Below are positions 32,437-40,684 of a stretch of 64,000 nt of DNA, one piece after another. The notes below the pieces were generated by a model. That model did no database searches. It had not been told where the DNA came from and saw only the letters and a list, made by a program, of their open reading frames with translations. The DNA comes from DASWJQ01 sp964517315. Lineage in GTDB: Bacteria > Chloroflexota > Anaerolineae > Anaerolineales > E44-bin32. Position numbers and translations under genes: made by a program. Numbering within the stretch: the stretch's first letter is position 1; each line of letters opens with the position of its first letter. The DNA lies in the NCBI GenBank assembly GCA_964517315.1, contig CAZFCJ010000003.1:4837-68836 (forward strand), in the 5' to 3' direction.

Positions 32437-33561
32437 ATGCGAGATCCGCGCGTAGAGCGATTGGCTCAACTCCTGGTCGATTACAGCGTGGCGGTCCAGC
32501 CCGGCGACCGAGTCTTGATCGAATCTGGGACGGCCGCCGAGCCGCTGGTGCGGGCGCTGTTCGAGCGCATCCTGCAGGCGGGTGGGTACCCGTACCTTAT
32601 GCTGGGTTTCGGCGGATTGGACACGATGACCGGATTGGACGCGGCGTTCCTAACGCACGCCTCTGAGGATCAACTCGCTCATCCTCCGACATTCATGCGG
32701 CTCGCCTACGAGGAGTTTGAAGGGCGGGTGCGAATTCACTCTTCGGACAATGTCAACCGCATGGCCAACGTTCCCCCTGAAGCGGTGAGCCGGCGCCGTG
32801 GAGCGCTGCGCTCGCTGTTGGAGACGCAGATGGAGCGCGGTCAGTCGGGCGAGTTCCGCTGGGTGACCACGCTCTATCCTACGCGCGCCTACGCTCAGGC
32901 GGCGGAGATGAGCCTGGAAGAATTCGAGGATTTTGTCTTCCATGCTTGTCATGTAGCGCAGGGCGATGATCCCGTCGTCCAATGGAACGCCATCGAGCGA
33001 AGGCAGGCGGCGCTGATCGAGGCCGTCCAGGGCCATGAGACCATTCATCTACGCGGACCCAACTGTGATCTTCAGCTCGCTGTGGCGGGGCGCACGTTCA
33101 AGAACGCGTGTGGGCGCAACAACATGCCGGACGGCGAGATCTATACGGGTCCCGTCGAAGATTCGGCCCAAGGATGGGTCCGTTTCACTTACCCGGCAAT
33201 CTATCAGGGCCGGACGGTCACGGGCGCTCGATTGAAGTTCGAGGACGGCCGCGTCGTGGAGGCCAGCGCGGACCGAGGGGAGGACTTCCTGAATTCCACC
33301 TTGGATACCGATTCGGGATCCCGCTACCTCGGCGAGTTCGCCATCGGCACCAATCAAAATGTCAATCGATTCACCGGAAACATCCTGTTCGATGAGAAGA
33401 TCGGGGGCAGCTTCCACCTCGCCCTCGGTGCCGGATATCCGGAAACCGGGTCGGTCAACAAAAGCGCGGTTCATTGGGACCTGATCTGCGACCTTGAATC
33501 GCAGTCGGAGATCCACGTGGACGGCGAACTCCTTTACAAAGACGGCGAATTCCTGGCGTAA
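32437..33561 (+). CDS. M29 family aminopeptidase (AmpS/PepT type)
   Basis: Dinuclear metalloaminopeptidase of 374 residues. Metal and catalytic residues appear in DGEIYTGP (Glu), GEFAIGTN (Glu), the His/Tyr of GSFHLALGAGYPETG, and VHWDLICDL (His, Asp), all diagnostic of M29. The N-terminal half is the Rossmann-like domain (VERLAQLLVDYSV, PGDRVLIE). It removes N-terminal residues from peptides in the cytoplasm. ATG 32437 is used; ATG 32416 in frame would add seven residues with a poorer start context. Ended by a strong hairpin. Confidence 0.92.
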   Translation: MRDPRVERLAQLLVDYSVAVQPGDRVLIESGTAAEPLVRALFERILQAGGYPYLMLGFGGLDTMTGLDAAFLTHASEDQLAHPPTFMRLAYEEFEGRVRIHSSDNVNRMANVPPEAVSRRRGALRSLLETQMERGQSGEFRWVTTLYPTRAYAQAAEMSLEEFEDFVFHACHVAQGDDPVVQWNAIERRQAALIEAVQGHETIHLRGPNCDLQLAVAGRTFKNACGRNNMPDGEIYTGPVEDSAQGWVRFTYPAIYQGRTVTGARLKFEDGRVVEASADRGEDFLNSTLDTDSGSRYLGEFAIGTNQNVNRFTGNILFDEKIGGSFHLALGAGYPETGSVNKSAVHWDLICDLESQSEIHVDGELLYKDGEFLA

Positions 33562-33588
33562 GCAAGGGGGATGCCAGATCACGAAAGC

Positions 33589-33613
33589 GGCGCGCCACAT
33601 CAGGTGGCGCGCC
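33589..33613 (+). terminator. Hairpin terminator after the M29 gene
   Basis: GGCGCGCCAC, loop ATCAG, GTGGCGCGCC, then TTGTCT. A perfect 10-bp GC-rich stem 28 nt after the stop. Confidence 0.7.
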
Positions 33614-33626
33614 TTGTCTCGCGGCC

Positions 33627-33632
33627 TATAAT
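33627..33632 (+). promoter_or_regulatory. -10 box TATAAT before the CDP-alcohol phosphotransferase gene
   Basis: Consensus TATAAT without a recognisable -35. An ATG at 33646 opens a 25-codon frame (MEMGMVSVKS...) that ends at 33721, just past the start of the main gene; whether it is translated is unknown. Confidence 0.4.
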
Positions 33633-33707
33633 TCCACGAAAACTGAATGGAGATGGGGATGGTTTCCGTCAAGAGTACGCCTTGCCTGCTCGGTCCGGGC
33701 CCCTCGG

Positions 33708-34970
33708 ATGGTGCCCGGTAGCTCGAAGGTGGATGCCGCCGTCGAAGGCCAGGGGCCGAAGCGGAGGCGCCAGACGCCGGTGACCGTTCCCAAGAGCCTG
33801 AAACGGGCTTGGTGGACCAGCAGCTTGCTAGGTGGGGTGGGCCTCGGGCTGGGCTGGGCGCTGATCGCACGAGCTGTCGTTCCGCCGGCGGGTTGGACTT
33901 GGTTTCTGCTGAGCGCCGCGGTCTGGCTCTACCTCTCGACGTTCACTCTCCGCAGATTGGAGCGCAACCGCCGGGAGGGCGAGGCTCGTATCCTCGGCGA
34001 ATGGGGGCCGGGCACATGGCTCTCTCTCCTGCGCGCCCTGTTTATCAGCGCGCTGGCAGGGTTCCTGCTCCAGGGTCGACCTCCGGGATGGCTGGCCTGG
34101 CTGCCCATGGCCCTTTACACGGTCAGCGATGTGGCCGATTATTTCGACGGCTATTTTGCCCGCCGCAGCGGCCGTGTTACGCGGCTGGGGATTGATCTTG
34201 ACCTCGAGCTCGACGCCCTCGGCCTGTTGGTGGCGGTGTTGCTGGCGGTTCGCTATGGGACTCTCTCGCCCGTTTTCCTGCCCGTCGGCTTCGCCCGCTA
34301 CGCGTTTGCTCTGCTGATCGTCCTCCGCCGGCGGCTCGGTCGCCCGGTTTTCGAATTGCCGACGAGCGGGCTGCGGCGGCCCATCGCCGGCCTGACAATG
34401 GGGTTTGTCAGCGCTACACTGTGGCCGATCGTCGATAGTCCTGAGGCGAATTTAGCCGCGGTGGTGTTCCTGCTGCCATTCGGCTTGAGCTTTCTTCGGG
34501 ACGGGCTCGTCGTGGCGGGGGCCGTCGATCCACACAGTGCAACCTATCGGAGTGTGCGAGAAACACTGCGCGCGGGCCTGTTTGATGTTCTTCCGCTCCT
34601 GCTGCGCCCGGTCTTGGCGGCCGCCGTCGTATTGGAGATTCAGCGTCTGATCGGGCATCAGGACGTTGCGGTTCAGGGGCTCATGTCTTGGGGTCTCAAC
34701 CATCCTGAGACCGTCCTCATGGCGTTCGCGCTGCTGGAGGCGATAGGAGCATTGGCCCTGCTCTTGGGTTGGGCCGGACGCCTGGCGGCGTTCGCGCTCG
34801 TGTTCCCGATCGGGCTGACCATCACCGCGTCTGCGCTGGATCCGCTGAGGGGCGTGCTGTTGGCGGTGAATTTGATCTTGCTCCTGACCGGAACCGGCCG
34901 GCTGTCCCTGTGGCACCCCGAAGCCGAATGGTTCGGGCGTCCGGCCGGTCAGAAACGCGCCCCAAATTGA
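33708..34970 (+). CDS. CDP-alcohol phosphatidyltransferase fused to a DoxX-like domain
   Basis: 420-residue integral membrane protein. The CDP-OH-P motif is complete: in DVADYFDGYFARRSG and the following GIDLDLELD the pattern DxxDGxxAR...GxxxDxxxD is met, so it should transfer a phospho-alcohol from a CDP-linked donor (phospholipid or inositol-phosphate type). After about residue 290 come four more TM segments with LLLRPVLAAAVVLEIQRLI, LLEAIGALALLLGWAGRLAAF and a terminal TGTGRLSLW, resembling DoxX/DoxD proteins. The fusion is unusual. Donor alcohol and partners are unknown; the pterin-like cluster nearby is on the other strand. Confidence 0.82.
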   Translation: MVPGSSKVDAAVEGQGPKRRRQTPVTVPKSLKRAWWTSSLLGGVGLGLGWALIARAVVPPAGWTWFLLSAAVWLYLSTFTLRRLERNRREGEARILGEWGPGTWLSLLRALFISALAGFLLQGRPPGWLAWLPMALYTVSDVADYFDGYFARRSGRVTRLGIDLDLELDALGLLVAVLLAVRYGTLSPVFLPVGFARYAFALLIVLRRRLGRPVFELPTSGLRRPIAGLTMGFVSATLWPIVDSPEANLAAVVFLLPFGLSFLRDGLVVAGAVDPHSATYRSVRETLRAGLFDVLPLLLRPVLAAAVVLEIQRLIGHQDVAVQGLMSWGLNHPETVLMAFALLEAIGALALLLGWAGRLAAFALVFPIGLTITASALDPLRGVLLAVNLILLLTGTGRLSLWHPEAEWFGRPAGQKRAPN

Positions 34971-34993
34971 TCCCCCGTGCTCAAGGGACCGAT

Positions 34994-35335
34994 CTAGGAT
35001 TCGTCCTGGGGCAACGAGCTCCCCGATCTCTCTGGCGTGGGGCCAAGCAGAACCCAAATCAAACGGACGACGAGCCAGGAGACCAACATATAGACAAACA
35101 TGCCGATGAACGCCGGAAGGTCGAGGACCATGTCTCCGCTCGAAGGAGTGGCCGTCAGATTCAGGAACGGCCACAGCAGCCGATCAGTCAGGCCGTAGAC
35201 AAAGCTCGCAAAGGCGTTGTTAGGATTTGCGGCGATGAGCTTGAGCAGGACGCGCAGGCCGATCAGGGCTTCAATCGCGGCGAACGCCAGATAGATCAGG
35301 CGAGTCCATCGAAGCAAGATGTCATGGGTCCTCAT
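34994..35335 (-). CDS. YggT family membrane protein
   Basis: 113 residues with two main hydrophobic regions (about 12-35 and 72-95). The pattern IGLRVLLKLIAANPNNAFASFVYGLTDRLLWPFLNL is the YggT signature (R..lk......npf...vy.lt.p.l.P). The family is often near cell-division or osmotic genes and has no firm biochemical role. The C-terminus is a short charged tail (PTPERSGSS). It is the last gene of the minus-strand group, 130 nt beyond the methyltransferase. Confidence 0.82.
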   Translation of the reverse strand: MRTHDILLRWTRLIYLAFAAIEALIGLRVLLKLIAANPNNAFASFVYGLTDRLLWPFLNLTATPSSGDMVLDLPAFIGMFVYMLVSWLVVRLIWVLLGPTPERSGSSLPQDES

Positions 35336-35465
35336 CTTTCAGTCGCCTCCTTCAGCCGGAAGGTTGGGGCGCGGAATTTGCGTCGGTTCGCGTTTGGCCA
35401 GTTTGTTTCACGATCGGGACTTCAGATGCGAATCTAGCAGCGCGGTCAGATTCGACGGCTGCCGA

Positions 35466-36392
35466 TCAAGCGACAGATGGGTAAGCAGCACCTCTTTGTC
35501 CGCATATATCGAGCTGATGAGTGAGTAGGGCCAGGTTGCCCTCAGCGAGCTGCCTCCGTCGCTGCTCGAGCCAGGCGCGGAAGGCATCCCGGTCCAGACC
35601 GGGATGCCCCGCTAGCGCGTTCTCGACGGTATCCAGCATGAATTGCAGGGTTGTCAGCTCGTCCCGTGAATAGGCGCCGGCAGTCGGGAAAATGACCCAA
35701 TCCGATGCGCCGGCTGCCGCCACTCGGCAACCTTTTTGGAGCAGCAGCGAGAGCAGCCGCCGGCCGGTTCGGCTGTGGCCCGAAGGATGACCTGAAGCGG
35801 TCGTCCTGCGGTCCATGGTCTTGTGGTACAAGCCTTCAATCCTGCGGTCCAGGTCGGGATTCAGCGTCGGCAGAAAGCGGGTCACGCCGTCGAAGTTGAT
35901 CGTGAACCAGAACCAGCCCTGCGGTGGGATCAAACGCAGCAGACTTGGCAGCGTCGATTCCAGATCCACAAGGTCCAACAGCGCGTGGGCCAGGACCAGG
36001 TCCCAGTCAGACGATAGTGGCCTGAGCCCATCTTCAGTGACATCTCCATGGACCCAGCGAACCTGCAGACCCCCGTTGATATCGAGCTCGAGTCCGTTGT
36101 CGAGCGGGTGGGTCGGAACACTCTGTTCGGCGGCCCACGCGTGGAGCCGCCGATCGGCCTGGCGGAGCAGGTCGCCGTCCCGGTCCACCGCAGCGTACCG
36201 TCCGCCCCTCAGGACGCCCGCCTCGAGCAAGCGTTCGATCATCGTTCCGATCCCCGCGCCGACCTCGACGATCCGGAGGGGGCGGGCGGGAAGTCGGTTC
36301 CAAAGCGACGTCCAAACGTGTCGATTCAAGGCCCGGTCGTCGATCGATCGCTTGGCCGCCAGATACTCCGGGTAATCGATTCGGGCGTTCAC
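35466..36392 (-). CDS. Class I SAM-dependent methyltransferase
   Basis: 308 residues from the chosen GTG. Motif I is RIVEVGAGIGTMIERLLEAG (VExGxGxG), an acidic residue ends strand 2 in YAAVDRD, and motif IV is DLVLAHALLDLVD. The rest is an open-sheet fold plus a C-terminal extension with GRRLLSLLLQKGCRVAAAGASDWV. GTG 36392 (after GAGAAGG) is preferred; earlier in-frame starts would lie inside the upstream gene. The substrate is unknown. Downstream of the GTP cyclohydrolase/PTPS/glycosyltransferase unit, it may methylate that product, but it is separated by two membrane-protein genes and gaps of about 58 and 197 nt. Confidence 0.8.
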   Translation of the reverse strand: MNARIDYPEYLAAKRSIDDRALNRHVWTSLWNRLPARPLRIVEVGAGIGTMIERLLEAGVLRGGRYAAVDRDGDLLRQADRRLHAWAAEQSVPTHPLDNGLELDINGGLQVRWVHGDVTEDGLRPLSSDWDLVLAHALLDLVDLESTLPSLLRLIPPQGWFWFTINFDGVTRFLPTLNPDLDRRIEGLYHKTMDRRTTASGHPSGHSRTGRRLLSLLLQKGCRVAAAGASDWVIFPTAGAYSRDELTTLQFMLDTVENALAGHPGLDRDAFRAWLEQRRRQLAEGNLALLTHQLDICGQRGAAYPSVA

Positions 36393-36450
36393 GCCGATCG
36401 CCTTCTCTACTGCCGCCTCAGACGGTAGGGATGCGTGAGGCGGCGTGGCC

Positions 36451-36822
36451 TCAGTGAGTTCGCTCCTCCATGGTTTCCGGCCCGGCCCGCATGTACTGCC
36501 ACAAAGCCACGACAAGGATGACTTCATCCAATTTGGTGCCGTAGCCCACCAGATCGCGTGACCCCACCACAACCCAGGCCAGGATGGTGACAACCGTGTA
36601 GCCGATGAAGGCGTAGTAGAAGAGCTGCCGCCGCTCGGCGACGATCCCTGGATTCCAGAGGAACAAGACCAGCAGGCCCAGATAGCCCAGCCCGTTGAGG
36701 GTGAACATTAAATCTGGACTGCCGGTGTCGCGTATGGATGGGATGTTCAGGGCGATGAGATGTACCGCGGCGGTAGTCAGCGTGGTGATCACGATCACGG
36801 CGCGAAGTGTTGTTCTGCTCAT
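36451..36822 (-). CDS. Small four-TM membrane protein, paralogue of next gene
   Basis: 123 residues with four hydrophobic segments. Its N-terminal half is nearly the same as that of the gene at 37020: both have GSPDxxFTLNGLGYLGLL around residue 35-55 and both end with a TKLDExxLxVALWxxMR segment. The family is not recognised. TM-embedded polar residues are few, so a channel or sensor cannot be suggested. GGAGGAGAGG precedes the ATG. It stands 197 nt after its paralogue, breaking the chain of overlaps. Confidence 0.75.
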   Translation of the reverse strand: MSRTTLRAVIVITTLTTAAVHLIALNIPSIRDTGSPDLMFTLNGLGYLGLLVLFLWNPGIVAERRQLFYYAFIGYTVVTILAWVVVGSRDLVGYGTKLDEVILVVALWQYMRAGPETMEERTH

Positions 36823-37019
36823 GGTCCTCTCCTCCACAAGGAGCGTATCCAATCAGTTTTGTGATGGTCTGACTGTCGAGCGGGTAAGTCGGCCGGTGCC
36901 TCCTTCCTTTCCCAGGCCCGTATGGGCTCGGGCTTCCCATCGGGTGAATGTGCCAGGCGTGTGATCGACGACCAACGGCGCTTCGCACTCGACGGTGGAA
37001 ACACGGGTCTGCCGGCCCC

Positions 37020-37403
37020 TCATGCCGGGGTCGATTGCGGTTCCTGGCGCATATGCAGCCACAGGGCGACGATCAGGACGAGTTCATCGAGTTTGGTCAA
37101 ATAGCCGAGCGGATCTACCTCCGTTCCACCGAAGCCTGTCCCGCCCAGGATAAAGAACGCGACGATCGTGATCCCGGCAAAGGACATGAAGAGGTAATGG
37201 AAAAGGTCCCACTGCTCGGCCACGAAGCGCTGTTGAGTGAAGAACAGGGCCAGCAACCCAAGATAGCCGAGGCCGTTGAGTGTGAAGAGAATGTCCGGGC
37301 TGCCGGTTTCGCGCACGAAGGGGATGTTGAGGACGACGAGATGCACCCCGGCTGCGAACAAGCCGGTGACAAGGATTACGCCGCGGAGTGTCGAGCGGTT
37401 CAT
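37020..37403 (-). CDS. Small four-TM membrane protein at the end of the coupled cluster
   Basis: 127 residues, four hydrophobic segments, paralogue of the protein at 36451-36822. AGGAGG lies 5 nt before ATG and the ATG overlaps the glycosyltransferase stop (ATGA). The overlap puts it in the same translational unit as the GTP cyclohydrolase II/PTPS/glycosyltransferase genes, which suggests a membrane step such as export or anchoring of the product (inference). A glycine-rich loop GGTGFGGTEVDPLG between TM3 and TM4 is missing from the paralogue. Confidence 0.78.
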   Translation of the reverse strand: MNRSTLRGVILVTGLFAAGVHLVVLNIPFVRETGSPDILFTLNGLGYLGLLALFFTQQRFVAEQWDLFHYLFMSFAGITIVAFFILGGTGFGGTEVDPLGYLTKLDELVLIVALWLHMRQEPQSTPA

Positions 37404-38548
37404 AAAGTCCTCCTAGGATTGTTCGCTTCTTGTGTCTCTGCTGTTCCAATTGGATCCTCGGAGCGGCCGCGGTGCCTCTGCATCAAGCTCCCCAAAAATT
37501 CCATGACCGTCTCTCCCGTGTCCTCCCAGGTGGGATGAGAAAGGTAGCGGGCCCGGGCGGCTTCGGCAAGTGGGACGAGCCGCTGGGACCGTTGAAGCAG
37601 GGGCCGCAAAATCCGCGCCAGGGTCTCGGGGGACTCGGGCGGCACAAGATAGCCATTGCGTCCGTCTTCGACGAGCTCTTGGGCCCCGCCTCTGGCCGAG
37701 GCCACGACCGGGAGGCCGAATCCCATCGCTTCCAAGTACACCATCCCGAACCCCTCAAGCTGCGAAGGCACCACGAGCAGATGGGCCTTGCGATAGCGCT
37801 GCCGCAGGGCCGCACGGGGCAGCTGCCCGTGAAACCGCACGCGCTCCTTATCTCCGCCCCGTAGAGACAGCCGCCTCATTTTGCGGGCGTATTCAGGATC
37901 CAGATCCTCCCGCCCAACCACGTGCAGTCGCCAATTCTCGTCCCCTAAGTGCAGCAAGGCATGCAAAAGCGTGTGCAGGCCCTTGCGCGGGGTCAGTCCA
38001 CCGACGAACAGCAGTTGGACCGGGTGTCCGGCATCCGGCGTGAGCTGGGCCTCGGACTCCGGGATGTTCTCACCGCGCCCCGGGTACGCGACCACGCCGG
38101 GAGCGGACGGCCCGATGAGGGCTCGGACGCTGTCTCGGGTGTGACGGGAGTTGAAGATGAAGCCGTCCAGGGTCCGCAGATAGGCGCTTTCCATCCACCG
38201 GTACAAAGCAGCCAAAGGGGAAGGGTGATCTTCCAGGCTGCGCAGATGATGCACGATGGCCACCCTGGGCGGGCGGTCCGGCGGCAGCGCCCAACGATTG
38301 AGCCCCACCAAAGCCGGGTGACACAATTCATCCTGCAGCACGATGTCGGCCTCCAGCGCACGAAATCGATTGTGCCAATACCGGTCGAAATTTTGGGCAA
38401 GCTGCAAACCGTATCGTCGCCATGGGAGACTGACGACCTGCAGCGTCCATCCGGCGTTTTGCAGTTCTTGCATGAGGCATCTGTCGTAAATGAATCCGCC
38501 CGTGGTCTCCGACAGATCGCCGCACAGGACCAGAGCGAGGCGGTTCAA
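37400..38548 (-). CDS. Family 4 glycosyltransferase
   Basis: GT-B fold transferase of 382 residues. The C-terminal donor domain begins VQLLFVGGLTPRKGLHTLL and carries the retaining GT4 motif EGFGMVYLEAMGFGLPVVAS (Glu-x7-Glu). The N-terminal acceptor domain starts LALVLCGDLSETTGGFIYDR, with a GG-loop. The start is TTG 38548, overlapping the PTPS-like stop (TTGA), which explains the lack of an ATG near the expected N-terminus. Expected to move a sugar from a nucleotide sugar to the small molecule made by the upstream enzymes; donor and acceptor are unknown. Confidence 0.88.
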   Translation of the reverse strand: MNRLALVLCGDLSETTGGFIYDRCLMQELQNAGWTLQVVSLPWRRYGLQLAQNFDRYWHNRFRALEADIVLQDELCHPALVGLNRWALPPDRPPRVAIVHHLRSLEDHPSPLAALYRWMESAYLRTLDGFIFNSRHTRDSVRALIGPSAPGVVAYPGRGENIPESEAQLTPDAGHPVQLLFVGGLTPRKGLHTLLHALLHLGDENWRLHVVGREDLDPEYARKMRRLSLRGGDKERVRFHGQLPRAALRQRYRKAHLLVVPSQLEGFGMVYLEAMGFGLPVVASARGGAQELVEDGRNGYLVPPESPETLARILRPLLQRSQRLVPLAEAARARYLSHPTWEDTGETVMEFLGSLMQRHRGRSEDPIGTAETQEANNPRRTL

Positions 38549-38952
38549 AGTTCCAGTGTAAAAGAAGCCCAGGCCTGATCGTCTTCCCAGAGTCGGACTT
38601 CGATCCAATCTACTTGAGGTTCGTCGATCTGGCCGGCCAACCCGCGGGCGAAAACTGTGGCGAACCACTCCAGGCTCGGGTTGCGGTCGGCGAAGGGCTG
38701 GAGTTCGTTGAGGGTTTGGTCGCGGTACCTCTCGATTTCCTGATCGAGGCGCCGCTCCACGTCGACCAGATCCAGCAGGTACTCATGCTCGTTCAGCTGG
38801 GCCGAGCCAAAACGGGCTTCGATCCGGTAGTGGTGGCTGTGCAGTTCATTTTCGGGCCCCCAATCGCCTCCCACGAGGTAGTGCTGGGCGACGAATTCCC
38901 GCCGTAAACATAGCTGGTACATGCCGCCGTGACCTCCCGTGTTCTGGCTCAC
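38545..38952 (-). CDS. 6-pyruvoyl-tetrahydropterin synthase / QueD-fold protein, Cys-less
   Basis: T-fold protein of 135 residues. The zinc triad is recognisable as H24 (VAQHYL), H38 and H40 (LHSHHYRI), followed by LLDLVDVERRLDQ (the MxDFxxLK-like strand-helix) and NPSLEWFATVFA (the NPTxExxA motif). The catalytic cysteine that QueD/PTPS enzymes carry between the first His and the HxH motif is missing: that loop reads LVGGDWGPENE. It may therefore catalyse a different reaction on a pterin-like substrate or act as a binding subunit. GTG start overlapping the dehydrogenase stop (GTGA). Confidence 0.85.
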   Translation of the reverse strand: MSQNTGGHGGMYQLCLRREFVAQHYLVGGDWGPENELHSHHYRIEARFGSAQLNEHEYLLDLVDVERRLDQEIERYRDQTLNELQPFADRNPSLEWFATVFARGLAGQIDEPQVDWIEVRLWEDDQAWASFTLEL

Positions 38953-39980
38953 CGCGCTTGACCATACGTGATCACGATTTGCACCGTGTCCTCCGGCCGG
39001 TCCAACAAGTCGTAGGCTTCTTCCGCCCTTTCAATCGGCAGCTCGTGGGTGATCAAGCGGGAAGGCCGGAGTCGGCGGGCAGCCAAGACTGCGGTCCGGA
39101 GGCGGCGGGATGCGGACCAGCGCCCGCGGTGTTTGGGATCTAGTCTTGAGACTTGACTGCTGATGACCTTAAGTCCGGAGCGATGGAAACGCTGACCGAG
39201 CCGGAGGTGGACGGGATCCTCACCGTACCACGCGCCGACCACGACCCGCCCACTGTATCCAGTGGTCGCCAGAGCCAGGTCCAACGCGGCCGGTGCACCG
39301 GAAATCTCGAAGCTCAGATCCGCATCTGCCGGTTCGGGACTGGCGAGCAGCTCGCGGAGCTCCTCGCCCGCTTCCTTACGGCCCGGGTCGAGGCACTCGT
39401 CCGCGCCCCATTCCAGTGAGGCCCGGCGGCGGTTCGCTGCGGGATCCAGCGTGATGAGCCTCGCCAGCGGCAATTCTGCCAGAAGCGCGGTCGTCAGCAG
39501 GCCGACCACACCCTGCCCGTGGACGACGACCTTTTCGCCCACGAGGGGCGCGCCGTCCAGCATGAAGTTGACCGCCGTTTCCAGGTTAGCCATGAACACG
39601 GCGTCCTGCGGGGGCAGATCGTCCGGCAACGGAACGACGTCGTTGGGGTGGCAGATGAAGTGGCTCTCATGGGGACGAAATGCGAAAACACGGCGGCCGA
39701 GCCATGCCTGATCGGTGTGGGGCCCGGCCGCCTTGACCACGCCGACTGCACTGTAACCGTACTTGAGCGGATACTCCAAACGTCCGTTTAACGCCGGCAA
39801 GCTGAAATCGACTTCGCTTCCCTCGGGGACCTGACCTTTGAAGAACAGCCGCTCCGTGCCGGCGCTCACCGCGGTGAGTTGGGTTCGGACAAGGATCTCG
39901 CCATGGCCCGGTTCAGGAACGGGGCCCTCGCGCACCTCGACCTGACCCGGCTCGCGTATCCACAGCGCCCGGTGTATCAT
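38949..39980 (-). CDS. Medium-chain dehydrogenase/reductase, zinc ligands absent (BchC-like)
   Basis: 343-residue MDR-family oxidoreductase. The dinucleotide loop is GQGVVG (155-160) in VVVHGQGVVGLLT. Where zinc alcohol dehydrogenases have Cys-Gly-Thr and GHE, this has SAGTE and YGYSAVG, and the structural-zinc cysteines are missing too. YGYSAVGVV and FRPHESH recall the BchC type of dehydrogenase. A zinc-independent reduction or oxidation of a side-chain hydroxyl or ketone is a reasonable guess. ATG 39980 overlaps the upstream stop as ATGA. Confidence 0.85.
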   Translation of the reverse strand: MIHRALWIREPGQVEVREGPVPEPGHGEILVRTQLTAVSAGTERLFFKGQVPEGSEVDFSLPALNGRLEYPLKYGYSAVGVVKAAGPHTDQAWLGRRVFAFRPHESHFICHPNDVVPLPDDLPPQDAVFMANLETAVNFMLDGAPLVGEKVVVHGQGVVGLLTTALLAELPLARLITLDPAANRRRASLEWGADECLDPGRKEAGEELRELLASPEPADADLSFEISGAPAALDLALATTGYSGRVVVGAWYGEDPVHLRLGQRFHRSGLKVISSQVSRLDPKHRGRWSASRRLRTAVLAARRLRPSRLITHELPIERAEEAYDLLDRPEDTVQIVITYGQAR

Positions 39981-40684
39981 CGTTGGTCCACGCTCGGCCG
40001 AGCCCAGAGGACCATATCGTCGCCGGCGGGCGCCCACCGGGGTTTTGTCAGTTCCGGGAAGCCTCTCGATTCGGGCCCAGCATCGTACGGCCGAACGCCG
40101 TTCATCATGCGCGGAGCGAGTGTGATGACGACCAAATCGACGAGGTCGGACTGGAGGAAGCTGTGGATGATCCTCGCGCCTCCCTCCACCATCAACCGAT
40201 CAACGCCGCGCTCGCGCAGCGCGCGGGCCAGTGCCGCCAGATCCAGTCTCTCAACATTGTTCTGAGGAATGTGCATGATCTCGACGCCCAGGGACTGCAG
40301 TTGGCTCTTGCGTTCCGGGTCGACGTCGGGGGCGCAGGCGATCCATGGCTTGAGGTCGCCAGTCACCAGCGTGCAATCCGGCGGCGTGCGAAGCCTGGAG
40401 TCGACGATAATGGCTTGTGGGTCCGAACCCTCCGAGCCGCGGGCCGTGAGTTGGGGGTCGTCCGCCAGGACGGTTCCAATGCCGACGAGAATCCCGTCAT
40501 GCAGTGTACGAAGCTTATGTGTCATGGTCAATGAAGCGTCGCCGCTTAGGGTCGTCTTGACGCCCGGCTTGACAGAGATGCTGCCGTCGAGAGCCTGCGC
40601 GAACGTCAAGGTGAGGTGAGGCCGATCTGAATGCGGGAGCGCCTCGCTCAAGTGTGAGTAAAGCGCGCTAAGTGCGTCGTCCAT
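39977..40684 (-). CDS. RibD C-terminal-type pyrimidine/pteridine reductase
   Basis: Dihydrofolate-reductase-fold protein of 235 residues. Motifs LTLTFAQALDGSIS, TLHDGILVGIGTVLADDP and VEGGARIIHSFL match the NADPH-dependent ribosylamino-pyrimidine reductase (RibD C-domain, archaeal/fungal RIB7). The N-terminal deaminase domain of bacterial RibD is absent, so it would have to act on non-deaminated GTP cyclohydrolase II product, as in fungi and archaea, or on a pterin. It overlaps ribA-like by 17 nt, a strong sign that the two act in series. A pteridine or dihydrofolate reductase role cannot be excluded. Confidence 0.87.
   Translation of the reverse strand: MDDALSALYSHLSEALPHSDRPHLTLTFAQALDGSISVKPGVKTTLSGDASLTMTHKLRTLHDGILVGIGTVLADDPQLTARGSEGSDPQAIIVDSRLRTPPDCTLVTGDLKPWIACAPDVDPERKSQLQSLGVEIMHIPQNNVERLDLAALARALRERGVDRLMVEGGARIIHSFLQSDLVDLVVITLAPRMMNGVRPYDAGPESRGFPELTKPRWAPAGDDMVLWARPSVDQR

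Noticed and set aside
36393..36593. Longer N-terminus for the SAM methyltransferase
   Set aside because: It would overlap the upstream membrane-protein gene by more than 100 nt in another frame. The GTG at 36392 with GAGAAGG upstream fits better.
39981..40037. Nineteen-residue N-terminal extension of the MDR dehydrogenase
   Set aside because: It lies inside the RibD-type gene and is Arg/Gly-rich without resemblance to MDR N-termini. The overlapping ATG at 39980 (ATGA) fits the operon pattern.
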